Assembly (NCBI GenBank): GCA_027627685.1
Contig: CP091241.1
Location: 310,001-374,000 of the forward strand
Reading direction: 5' to 3'
From: Hyphomonadaceae bacterium ML37
GTDB taxonomy: Bacteria > Pseudomonadota > Alphaproteobacteria > Caulobacterales > Maricaulaceae
Length of the DNA: 64,000 bases
In this document: positions 27,438 to 35,263 of the stretch, piece after piece
How the letters are laid out: each line of letters begins with the position of its first letter
Numbering within the stretch: the first letter of the stretch is position 1
Notes under the pieces: generated by a model
Seen by the model: only the letters and a program-made list of their open reading frames with translations
What the model was told of the DNA's origin: nothing
Databases searched by the model: none
Position numbers and translations under genes: made by a program

Positions 27438-29069
27438 GTGACCAAACTCGCCCGCATGTCAGCCTATGCCTCCGCCGCCGCTCTGGCCCTGGCGCTCGCC
27501 GCCTGTGGCCCGGACGAGCCCGGTGAAGGGCCCCGCACCGCCGTCTCCGAAGCCCAGATGGAAGAGGGGCTGGACGCGCTGGGCTTTGCGCGCTCGGACC
27601 TGTTCGCCTCAGCCGAGGCGGAGATGGAGGACGGGGTCGCGGTCTATACTGGCCTGACCAGCGCTGACGGCGAGGCGCCCGGACGCGTGGGACGTCTGTC
27701 CATCGCCGCGCCGCGGGTCGAGGATGGCGTCGCCCGTTTTGACTGGCTGGAGGCTGAAGACCTGCTCGCCGGCGGCGAGGATGGCGAGGGTGGCGAGGGC
27801 GTCGCCCGCATCGCCCGCCTGCGCGCCGACCGCCCGGGCGCCGCCTTGTCCCAGCTCATTTCCGATCTGATCAATGGCCGCGCGGACGAGGATGATTACG
27901 AGCTGCCCTCGCGCGCGGCGGCTGACTACACCTTCGCCGAATTGTCCATGTCGGGCCTGAGCTTCACGGCGGACGGCGGCGATGAAGCCCCCGTCGGCGG
28001 CGCGCTCGCGCGTGCGGCGCTGGAAGCGTTCGACGGCGAGCGGCTGGGCCGCGCCGTGATTGAGGGCCTGTCCATCACCGGCGACGACGAAGACGCCGGC
28101 GAGCTCGTGATGCGCCTGGACGAGTTCTCCATGACCGGGCTCGACGCCCTGTTCATCGATGTTCTGCTGAACATTGAAGACGAGGGTGAGGACGGCGCGA
28201 TCGCCATGGGCGACCAGTTCTCCGAAGCCATGACCCGCTGGATGCGCCCCACCGGCGCGTTCGAGAGCCTCGCCATGCGCGGCATGGAGGTGCGCGCCGG
28301 CGGCGCCCGTATCGCCATGCCCACGCTGGACATGCGCTACGAAACCCGGCGCGACGACACGATCGACATCATCGCCGAGATGCCGCAGCTCACCGTGGCG
28401 CTGTCCTCCGACACGCCCGAAACCGCCCAGGGCGCGCAGATGCTCGCCTCCATGGGCTATGAGATGCTGGAGTTCTCGCTCTACAGCCGCACGCGCTACA
28501 ACCCGGCCACCGACCGCGCCACCGTCGCGCTGGAGGATTACTGGTTCGAGCTGAAGGACGGACTGCGCATCTCCCTCGCCCAGGACGTCTCCGGCCTGCA
28601 GGCCTATGCCGACCAAACCGCCGCGGTGATGAGCGAAATGTTCGCTCAGATCGAGGCGGATCCGGACGGGGCCGCCGGCGAGCTGCCCGAGGCCGTCGAA
28701 ATGCGCCTGATGGAAGCCTATGGCGCGCTGCAGATCCACTCCATGACCCTGCGCATCGATGACCTGAACCTGCTCGAACGCGCCATGACGCTGAACGCCC
28801 AGATGCAGGGCGTCACGCCGGAGGAAGCGCGCATGCAGGCCGCCACCATGATGGGCCTCGGCATCGCCATGGGCGGCGGCATGCTGCCCGAGGGCCTCGC
28901 CATCGAGATGGGCGCCGCGCTCAGCGCCTTCATCAACCAGGGCGGCGCGGTGGAGATCGCCATGGCCCCTGCCGCCCCCGTGGGCATGGACCGGCTGATG
29001 AATGTCGCCGAAGACATGAGCGTCATCGCCGATCTCGGCCTCTCCGTCCGGCACATTCCGGCGGAGTAG
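27438..29069 (+). CDS. Large acidic lipoprotein of unknown function
   Basis: 543 residues from GTG 27438, with CAGGGGAC upstream. The signal VTKLARMSAYASAAALALAL ends in lipobox LAAC. The rest is strongly acidic, with many Asp/Glu runs (for example GGEDGEGGEG and DDEDAGE) and Met-rich helices near the C-terminus (MQGVTPEEARMQAATMMGLG). Repeated blocks of the type 'LSMSGL, LSITG, FSMTGL' suggest tandem beta elements. I recognise no family; it should sit in the periplasm or outer membrane. A hairpin terminator follows at 29118. Confidence 0.75.
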   Translation: MTKLARMSAYASAAALALALAACGPDEPGEGPRTAVSEAQMEEGLDALGFARSDLFASAEAEMEDGVAVYTGLTSADGEAPGRVGRLSIAAPRVEDGVARFDWLEAEDLLAGGEDGEGGEGVARIARLRADRPGAALSQLISDLINGRADEDDYELPSRAAADYTFAELSMSGLSFTADGGDEAPVGGALARAALEAFDGERLGRAVIEGLSITGDDEDAGELVMRLDEFSMTGLDALFIDVLLNIEDEGEDGAIAMGDQFSEAMTRWMRPTGAFESLAMRGMEVRAGGARIAMPTLDMRYETRRDDTIDIIAEMPQLTVALSSDTPETAQGAQMLASMGYEMLEFSLYSRTRYNPATDRATVALEDYWFELKDGLRISLAQDVSGLQAYADQTAAVMSEMFAQIEADPDGAAGELPEAVEMRLMEAYGALQIHSMTLRIDDLNLLERAMTLNAQMQGVTPEEARMQAATMMGLGIAMGGGMLPEGLAIEMGAALSAFINQGGAVEIAMAPAAPVGMDRLMNVAEDMSVIADLGLSVRHIPAE

Positions 29070-29117
29070 GGGAGGGGGGGTAGGCCCCGCCGACCGCGAG
29101 ACTTGGAGCCGACATTG

Positions 29118-29149
29118 CGCCCGTCCGGCCTGGAGCCGGGCGGGCGTTT
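29118..29149 (+). terminator. Terminator-like hairpin after the acidic lipoprotein gene
   Basis: 12-bp GC-rich stem (one G-T pair) with a CTGGA loop and a short TTTA tail, 48 bases downstream of the stop codon. Confidence 0.6.
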
Positions 29150-29234
29150 AGCGTTGTGTCTTGCACGTGAGCGCGAGTCCGGCTCTCCTGAGGGGTGAAG
29201 GTTGCGGGGAGGCGTTGGGCGCACTGCCCGCGCT

Positions 29235-29251
29235 CACGTATAACGTACGTG
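29235..29251. promoter_or_regulatory. Inverted repeat upstream of mrr-like gene
   Basis: CACGTA-TAACG-TACGTG, a perfect 6-bp inverted repeat with a five-base spacer, centred about 47 bases before the ATG of the endonuclease gene. The position suits an operator; no regulator is encoded next to it. Confidence 0.4.
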
Positions 29252-29289
29252 ATCACGACGATCAGGGCCGGTGAGGGACATACTGCACC

Positions 29290-30135
29290 ATGACGGGCAC
29301 ACCGAATGATCTGCCAAAGTTTTCCGAGCTGATGCCTCTGGTCATCGAGGCGCTGCAGGCGCTCGGCGGATCGGCCTCGATTGACGAGCTCAATGAGTGG
29401 GTGGCCTCCAGACTGCAACTCAGCGAGGCCGAGTTGGAGATCACCTATCCAAAGTCAGGCGATTACGTGTTTCGTGATCGCGTGAGCTGGGCGCGTAGCT
29501 ATCTCAAGCAGGGTGGGTACGTCGACAACTCCCAGCGCGGGGTCTGGACCATCACGCCGGAAGGCCGTCAGGCAAGCCTTGAGGATATCGCACAGGTCCC
29601 GAGGCGCGTGGTGACAGATTACAACCGGCGCAAGGCCAAAGAGGCGCCTGGCCTTGATGAGGCAATTTCGGACGCACGCGACTGGAAGGAGGAGCTGCTG
29701 GACCATCTGGGGCAGATGGCCCCGGAGGCCTTTGAGCGCCTGTGTCAGCGCGTCTTGCGTGAAAAGGGCTTCACCAAGGTCGAAGTGACAGGGCGCGGCG
29801 GCGATGGGGGCATCGACGGTCAGGGCGTGCTGCGCGTCAATCTCCTGTCCTTCCAGGTGATCTTTCAGGCCAAGCGCTGGAAGGGCTCGGTCGGTGCCAG
29901 CGTGGTTCGCGATTTTCGGGGCGCAATGATCGGACGGGCCGACAAAGGCCTGATCATGACGACGGCGCGGTTTACCACCGAGGCCAGCCGCGAGGCGACG
30001 CGCGACGGGGCCCCGGCGATTGACCTCGTTGATGGTGAGGACTTCTGCGAATTGCTCAAGGAAATCCGCCTGGGTGTCCGCGTCAGGATGGTTGAGGAAG
30101 TGGAGGTTTCAGCCAGCGATCTTGCGGAGATATGA
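29290..30135 (+). CDS. mrr: Mrr-type restriction endonuclease
   Basis: 281 residues. The N-terminal half (about 8-100) is an Mrr_N winged-helix-like domain (VIEALQALGGSASIDELNEWV, RDRVSWARSYLKQGGYVDNSQRGVWTIT). The C-terminal half is the Mrr_cat nuclease: FERLCQRVLREKGFTKVEVT, GGDGGIDGQG (Asp172, Asp176) and QAKRW (Gln193, Lys195), a D-QxK variant of the PD-(D/E)xK site. Mrr proteins are type IV enzymes that cut modified DNA, so it needs no partner methylase. It is a single gene, with a palindrome in its promoter region and slightly lower GC than its flanks, fitting transfer. Confidence 0.92.
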   Translation: MTGTPNDLPKFSELMPLVIEALQALGGSASIDELNEWVASRLQLSEAELEITYPKSGDYVFRDRVSWARSYLKQGGYVDNSQRGVWTITPEGRQASLEDIAQVPRRVVTDYNRRKAKEAPGLDEAISDARDWKEELLDHLGQMAPEAFERLCQRVLREKGFTKVEVTGRGGDGGIDGQGVLRVNLLSFQVIFQAKRWKGSVGASVVRDFRGAMIGRADKGLIMTTARFTTEASREATRDGAPAIDLVDGEDFCELLKEIRLGVRVRMVEEVEVSASDLAEI

Positions 30136-30298
30136 GCACAGGTCCGTCAACTGTGCCAATCACTCCAGATCGTCGCCAGAGTCGCTGCATGCGACTGCGC
30201 TATACATGTCTTCCTGGCCGCGCTCGCCCTGCAGCGGCGCTTCCAGATCGGGTGAGGGCGCGCGAGCGGCGCTCCGGCGTCCGCCCGCCTTCCCAGCC

Positions 30299-30874
30299 TC
30301 AGCCGCAATCGGCGTAGCGGCTCGCTTCGCAGCGCTGGGCCAGGGCGCGGGCGCTGGCGACCTGGGTTTCGGTCATCCGGCCGGCGATCAGGTCGCCGTA
30401 TTGCACGCCCGTCTCATCGCCGGCCATGGCCGCCAGGCTGAACCAGGCCAGGGCGCGCACATCGTCCTGGGCGACCCCGTCCCCATTGGCGTACATCACG
30501 CCGTAATTGCTGCAGCCTGTGGCGCTGCCGCCTTCGCACGCCAGACGGTACAGAGCGGCGGCCTGGGATCGATTCTGGCTGACATACCGTCCGATCTCGT
30601 ACATGAAGCCAAGCTCATTGCAGGCCTCGGCCGTGCCGCGCTCGCAGGCCTGCACATACCGCGCGACCGTGATGGCGCGATTGCGGCCAGCATGCCGATG
30701 GTTCCGGAACACCATGGCCCCAGCGCTGCAGGACACATCGTTGTAGGCGCAGCCCAGGCGGTCCAACTGCGAGCGGGAGGGCGCATCCCCGGCTGCCTGC
30801 GCCGGACCCGGAAGGCCGGCCAGCAACAGCCCGGCGCTCAGCGCCGCACCGGCCATACACGCTTGTATATTCAT
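30299..30874 (-). CDS. Sel1-repeat secreted protein
   Basis: 191 residues from ATG 30874, with GGAGGG seven bases upstream. A signal peptide ends near AQAAG (residue 28). The mature part contains Sel1-like (alpha/alpha) repeats: YVQACERGTAEACNELGFMYEIG, LYRLACEGGSATGCSNYGVMYANGDGV and ALAWFSLAAMAGDE. Paired Cys residues recur at the same place in each repeat, as in periplasmic Cys-rich Sel1 proteins with disulfides. The partner is unknown. The gene stands alone. Confidence 0.85.
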   Translation of the reverse strand: MNIQACMAGAALSAGLLLAGLPGPAQAAGDAPSRSQLDRLGCAYNDVSCSAGAMVFRNHRHAGRNRAITVARYVQACERGTAEACNELGFMYEIGRYVSQNRSQAAALYRLACEGGSATGCSNYGVMYANGDGVAQDDVRALAWFSLAAMAGDETGVQYGDLIAGRMTETQVASARALAQRCEASRYADCG

Positions 30875-30986
30875 GGCTTGACCCTCCGCTATGATATCGC
30901 GTCACATGACATGAGCTGCAACCATAGCATCAAAATACGCCTGACACGAGAATAAAGGCGCGCGTCCGTGGCGAGGGCCCAGCCCC

Positions 30987-32270
30987 CTAAGCCGCCTTCC
31001 CCTTGCGCGCCGCCTTCGCCGCGTGCTCGGCCATGAACGCCTTCATCTTGGGCGCGATCTCTTCGCGGAAGCGGCGGCCGTTGAAGACGCCGTAATGGCC
31101 CACGTCTGGCTGAACGTGATCGAGGCGCATCGCATCGGGAATGCCGGTGCACAGCGTGTGGGCGGCCTGGGTCTGGCCGATGCCGGAAATGTCGTCGTTC
31201 TCGCCCTCCACCGTCATCAGGGCGATGTCGGTGATGGCTTCGGGCCGCACCGGGCGGCCATGGACGGTGAGCAGGCCGCGCGCCAGCTTGTGCTCCTGGA
31301 ACACGTCGTGGATGGTCTGCAGGTAGAATTCTTCGGTCAGGTCCATCACCGAGAGATATTCGTCATAGAAGGCGCGGTGCCGGTCGGCGCTGTCGCCATC
31401 GCCGTCAATCATCTGGTTGAAATAGCGGTAGTGCGCGTCCACGTGCCGCTCGTAATTCATGTTGATGAAGCCGGTGAGCTGCAGGAAGCCCGGATACACC
31501 CGGCGCAGCCCGCCGGGATAGAAGACCGGCACGGTCTGGATCAGATTGTCCCGGAACCAGGAGTACGGGCGCTCTTCGGCCAGCTTGTTGGGCACGGTGG
31601 GCGATTTGCGCGCATCAATGGGCGAGCCCATGAAGGTCATGGACGCCGGACGCATCGGGTCCTGGTCCTCGGCCATCAGGGCGATGGCGGCCAGGGTCGG
31701 CGGGCCGGGCTGGCACACCGCCACCACATGCACGCCCGCGCCGATGGCGCTGATCATCTCGCGCACATAGAGCGTGTAGTCTTCCAGATCGAACCGGCCC
31801 TCATTGAGCGCGACCATGCGCGCGTCCGACCAGTCGGTGATGTACACCTCGGAATCGGGCAGGAAGGCTTCCACTGTGCCGCGCAGCAGGGTGGCGAAAT
31901 GGCCCGACATGGGCGCCACCAGCAGGACTTTGGGATCGCTGAGCGCGCCCGGCTTCACGCCGCGCGCCCTGGCGAGCGCGGCCGCATTGCGTTTGAAGTG
32001 CAAGAGTCGGCAGAACGGCTTGGACCACACCGTCTCGATCTCGACGGGGACGGTTTCCCCGTCCACCACCAGCGGGTCCAGCGCCCATTCGGGCTTGCCG
32101 TACTGGCGCGTCAGGCTTTCAAACAGATCCGCCGACGCCGCCATGGCGCGTCCGGCCAGCGTCTCGCCAGCCGGATTGAGCGGATTGCGCAAGGACCGCC
32201 GCGTCATGTTGGCGGCGGCGCGCCAGGGCAGCATGGCCGCACGCGACATTTCAAGGAAGGAATAGAACAT
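30987..32270 (-). CDS. phaZ: Intracellular polyhydroxybutyrate depolymerase PhaZ
   Basis: 427 residues without a signal peptide. It carries the intracellular PHB depolymerase pattern: LLVAPMSGHFATLLRGTVE, VYITDWSDARMV, FDLEDYTLYVREMI and the lipase-box variant VVAVCQPGP with Cys as nucleophile, as known for this family. A PHB_depo_C-like region carries VEGENDDISGIGQT (Asp) and PDVGHYGVFNGRRF (His). It releases hydroxybutyrate from native granules, so the organism probably stores PHA. The C-terminus is a basic Lys/Ala tail. No PHA synthase or phasin gene is nearby. Confidence 0.92.
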   Translation of the reverse strand: MFYSFLEMSRAAMLPWRAAANMTRRSLRNPLNPAGETLAGRAMAASADLFESLTRQYGKPEWALDPLVVDGETVPVEIETVWSKPFCRLLHFKRNAAALARARGVKPGALSDPKVLLVAPMSGHFATLLRGTVEAFLPDSEVYITDWSDARMVALNEGRFDLEDYTLYVREMISAIGAGVHVVAVCQPGPPTLAAIALMAEDQDPMRPASMTFMGSPIDARKSPTVPNKLAEERPYSWFRDNLIQTVPVFYPGGLRRVYPGFLQLTGFINMNYERHVDAHYRYFNQMIDGDGDSADRHRAFYDEYLSVMDLTEEFYLQTIHDVFQEHKLARGLLTVHGRPVRPEAITDIALMTVEGENDDISGIGQTQAAHTLCTGIPDAMRLDHVQPDVGHYGVFNGRRFREEIAPKMKAFMAEHAAKAARKGKAA

Positions 32271-32327
32271 GGACGCGAACGGGCTCCATTGCGCCGCGGG
32301 CCGCGGCCTTAAATAGTCTGGTCTCGA

Positions 32328-32996
32328 TTATGCCGGAGAGGTCTCAAGGAAGGCTTTCAGACGCGCCGCAACATGGGCCGGCGCCGCGCCGTGGGGGAAA
32401 ATCTCCACGAACCGCCCCTCACGGTCCATGAGATAGATGATCGAACTGTGATCCACCGTGTAGTCCGACGACACGCCGTCATCCTCCACCCGGGCAAAAA
32501 ACACCCTGTAAGCACGTGCAGCATTGCGTACCTGATCCAGCGTTCCCGTCAAGCCCGTGAGGTTTTCCGGAAAGGCCGGCGCGGTGATGTATTGCGCCAG
32601 CAATTCGGGCGTATCGCGCTCGGGATCCACGCTGATCAGGATCGGCTGGAACTGCGCCCGCTCGTCCTCGCTCAGCTGCTCCAGTGCCGCGCCCATCACC
32701 TGCAGCGAGGCCGGGCACACGTCGGGACAATAGGTGAAGCCGAAATAGATCAGCATGGGCCGGCCGGCGAAATCGGCGTCGGTGACGGTCTCGCCGCGAT
32801 GATTGACCAGGGTGAAGGGCCCGCCCACCTGCGCCTCGCCGCTGGAGCGCACCGCCGCGGGCGCGGGCGGGGCGTCCGGGTCCACTGGCGCCGGACCGCG
32901 CAAGAGCGCGGCGCCCACCATCACCGCTGCGGCCAGCAGGGCTGCCGCAAAGGCCACCACCGGAATGAACCAGACCGGGCGTGTCTTGAAACTCAT
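32328..32996 (-). CDS. Sco1/SenC copper chaperone-type protein
   Basis: 222 residues from ATG 32996, with GAGGAC just upstream. One N-terminal membrane helix (about 9-32) anchors a periplasmic thioredoxin-fold domain. The copper-binding/redox site is complete: GFTYCPDVCP (Cys90, Cys94) and DHSSIIYLMD (His183). Sco proteins deliver copper to the CuA site of cytochrome c oxidase and may act as redox sensors. It diverges from regB/regA; senC-reg linkage is typical of alphaproteobacteria and links oxidase assembly to redox regulation. Confidence 0.93.
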   Translation of the reverse strand: MSFKTRPVWFIPVVAFAAALLAAAVMVGAALLRGPAPVDPDAPPAPAAVRSSGEAQVGGPFTLVNHRGETVTDADFAGRPMLIYFGFTYCPDVCPASLQVMGAALEQLSEDERAQFQPILISVDPERDTPELLAQYITAPAFPENLTGLTGTLDQVRNAARAYRVFFARVEDDGVSSDYTVDHSSIIYLMDREGRFVEIFPHGAAPAHVAARLKAFLETSPA

Positions 32997-33260
32997 CTTG
33001 TCCTCATTCGTCTTTGAGTGCGTCTCTGTGTGCGTCTGTGCATGCCGACGCGCCGTGAGGGCGCACCGGTCGCGCGCCATCCTAACGCACGAGCGGCCCG
33101 TGCGGCCAAGGGTCCGCTTGACGCAGGCCGTGCGCTCCCGCTTGCTGGGCGCGGTTCACGCCTTACATGGCCCGCCCGTGTGGCGGTGTCGAGGCGGCGG
33201 GGCGCCGATCCCGCCCGCCCCCAACTCTCGCCGTCGCCGTCCAGCAGGAGCGCGCCGCCC

Positions 33261-34598
33261 ATGACTGACAGCTTCAGCCCCGCCCGCGCCGCGATCGGCG
33301 CGCCGGACGATCCGGTGGATGGCGGCGACCTGGCGCCGGTGTTCGGCCGGGTGCGTCTGCGCACGCTGATCTTCCTGCGCTGGCTGGCGGTGGCGGGCCA
33401 GACCGCGACGGTCCTGGGCGTGCATTTCGGTCTGGGGTTCGCGCTGCCGCTGCCCGCCTGCTTCGCCCTCATCGGCGCCAGCGCCGCGCTCAATGCGCTG
33501 CTGCCGGTGTTCGTCTCCACCCAGCGCCTGGCCCGTGACGGCGAGGCGTTTGGCCAGCTCGCGTTCGACCTCATCCAGCTCATGGCGCTGCTGGCGCTCA
33601 CCGGCGGGCTGGCCAATCCGTTCGCGGTGATGATTGTCGGCCCGGTGGTGATCTCCGTGGCCGCCCTGCCGCCGCGCTGGTGGTTGTCGCTGGGCGCGCT
33701 GGCGCTGGCCGGGACCAGCGCGCTGGCGGTCTGGCACCTGCCCATGCCCTGGATTCCCGGTGAAGTGTTCTCCCTGCCGCCGCTCTATCTGGCCGCCACG
33801 GGGCTGGCGCTGGTGATCGCCATCGCCTTCACCGCCATCTACGCCTGGCGTGTGGCGGGCGAGGCGCAGCGCATGGGCGCGGCGCTGGCGGCGACTCAAG
33901 GCGTGCTGGCGCGCGAGCAGCGCCTGTCGGCGCTGGGCGCCCTGGCCGCCTCCGCCGCCCATGAGCTGGGCACGCCGCTGGCCACCATCCAGCTCACCGC
34001 CAAGGAAATGCTGCGCGCCGCCACCGATCCCGAACTGAAAGAAGACGCCGAACTGCTGGTGTCTCAGGCCCAGCGCTGCCGGGAGATCCTCCAGCGCCTG
34101 TCCCAGATGCGTGATGCCGGCGACCGCATGCATGACCGGCTGGGCCTGAGCGAAGCCATGGAGGAGGCCGCCGCGCCCCTTCAGGGCGTGGGCGCGCCCA
34201 TCTCCGTGCGGCTCTCCGCCCCCCTGGGCGAGGCGCGCGCGCCGGTGCTGCGCCGCCGGGTGGAGCTGATCTATGCGCTGGGCAACTTCATCGAGAACGC
34301 GGTGGATTTCGCCGCCACCCGCGTCATCGTCACCGGCGCCTGGACGGCGCGCCATGTCACCTTCACCGTGGAGGATGACGGGCCGGGCTTCCCGCCCGAC
34401 ATTCTGGCCAAGCTGGGCGAGCCCTATGTCACCACCCGCCAGGCCGAACCGGGCCATGGCGGGCTGGGCCTGGGCGTTTTCATCGCCATGACCCTGGCCC
34501 AGCGGGTCCAGGGCAAGGTGACCCTGTCCAATGCGCCGGGCGGCGGCGCGCGGGTGGAAATCACCTTGCCCCGCGCGGGGCTGGAGATCGAGGATTAA
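33261..34598 (+). CDS. regB: Redox-sensing histidine kinase RegB/PrrB family
   Basis: 445 residues from ATG 33261, after GCAGGAG about 13 bases upstream. Six membrane helices (about 33-205) include the ubiquinone-binding GGLANPF (115-121). The kinase core has the H-box ALAASAAHELGTPLATI (His234), the redox Cys in RCREIL (Cys273), N-box NFIENAVDFA and G-boxes DDGPGFP and HGGLGLGVF. All RegB hallmarks are present, so both quinone and Cys sensing should work. It phosphorylates RegA, encoded 111 bases downstream. Confidence 0.95.
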   Translation: MTDSFSPARAAIGAPDDPVDGGDLAPVFGRVRLRTLIFLRWLAVAGQTATVLGVHFGLGFALPLPACFALIGASAALNALLPVFVSTQRLARDGEAFGQLAFDLIQLMALLALTGGLANPFAVMIVGPVVISVAALPPRWWLSLGALALAGTSALAVWHLPMPWIPGEVFSLPPLYLAATGLALVIAIAFTAIYAWRVAGEAQRMGAALAATQGVLAREQRLSALGALAASAAHELGTPLATIQLTAKEMLRAATDPELKEDAELLVSQAQRCREILQRLSQMRDAGDRMHDRLGLSEAMEEAAAPLQGVGAPISVRLSAPLGEARAPVLRRRVELIYALGNFIENAVDFAATRVIVTGAWTARHVTFTVEDDGPGFPPDILAKLGEPYVTTRQAEPGHGGLGLGVFIAMTLAQRVQGKVTLSNAPGGGARVEITLPRAGLEIED

Positions 34599-34709
34599 GG
34601 GGGCCTGCGCCCGCCGTCTGCGGCGTTTTCACCACAAAGCCTTCGAAATCAGTCAGGCATCGTCTAGTTAAGTCTCCAGGACTTTTGTTTTGGCCGGAGG
34701 CCCAACCCC

Positions 34710-35255
34710 ATGTCTGATCTGGTTTTGCCGGACGACGCCACCCTGCTCCTCGTCGATGATGACGCGCCCTTCCTCAACCGCCTCAGCCGCGCCATGACCG
34801 CGCGCGGGTTTGACGTGACCGCCGTGGGCAGCGTGGCCGAGGCCAAGGCCCGCGCCCGCAGCGCCCCGCCCGCCTTCGCCGTGGTGGATCTGCGCCTGGA
34901 CGACGGCGACGGGCTGGACGTGGTGCGCACCCTCTATGCCGAGCGCCCCGATTGCCGCGTGGTGATGCTGACCGGCTACGGCAATATCGCCACCGCCGTG
35001 GCCGCGGTGAAATCGGGCGCCATCGACTATCTGTCCAAGCCCGCCGACGCCGATGATGTGGCCAAGGCGCTGCTGGCCCTGCCCAACGCCAAGCCCGAAC
35101 CGCCGGAAAACCCCATGAGCGCCGACCGCGTGCGCTGGGAGCATATCCAGCGCGTGTTCGAGCTGTGCGACCACAATGTCTCCGAAACCGCCCGCCGCCT
35201 GAACATGCACCGGCGGACGCTGCAGCGGATATTGGCGAAGCGCGCGCCGCGCTGA
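34710..35255 (+). CDS. regA: Response regulator RegA/PrrA/ActR family
   Basis: 181 residues. The receiver domain has acidic pocket LLVDDDAPF, phosphoacceptor Asp60 in VVDLRLDDGDG, and Lys110 in LSKPAD. A Pro-rich linker (about 117-126) leads to a Fis-type helix-turn-helix ending SETARRLNMHRRTLQRILAKR, the nearly invariant RegA DNA-binding motif. With RegB it controls respiration, electron transport and often carbon and nitrogen genes in response to redox state. The ATG has AGGCCCAACC-type weak ribosome binding upstream. It ends nine bases before a convergent lower-GC gene. Confidence 0.95.
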   Translation: MSDLVLPDDATLLLVDDDAPFLNRLSRAMTARGFDVTAVGSVAEAKARARSAPPAFAVVDLRLDDGDGLDVVRTLYAERPDCRVVMLTGYGNIATAVAAVKSGAIDYLSKPADADDVAKALLALPNAKPEPPENPMSADRVRWEHIQRVFELCDHNVSETARRLNMHRRTLQRILAKRAPR

Positions 35256-35263
35256 TCCCCCGT

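Noticed and set aside
27609-29054. 481-codon open frame antisense to the acidic lipoprotein
   Set aside because: Low-complexity His/Gly-rich translation without a start signal; the plus strand has a lipoprotein signal and ribosome-binding site.
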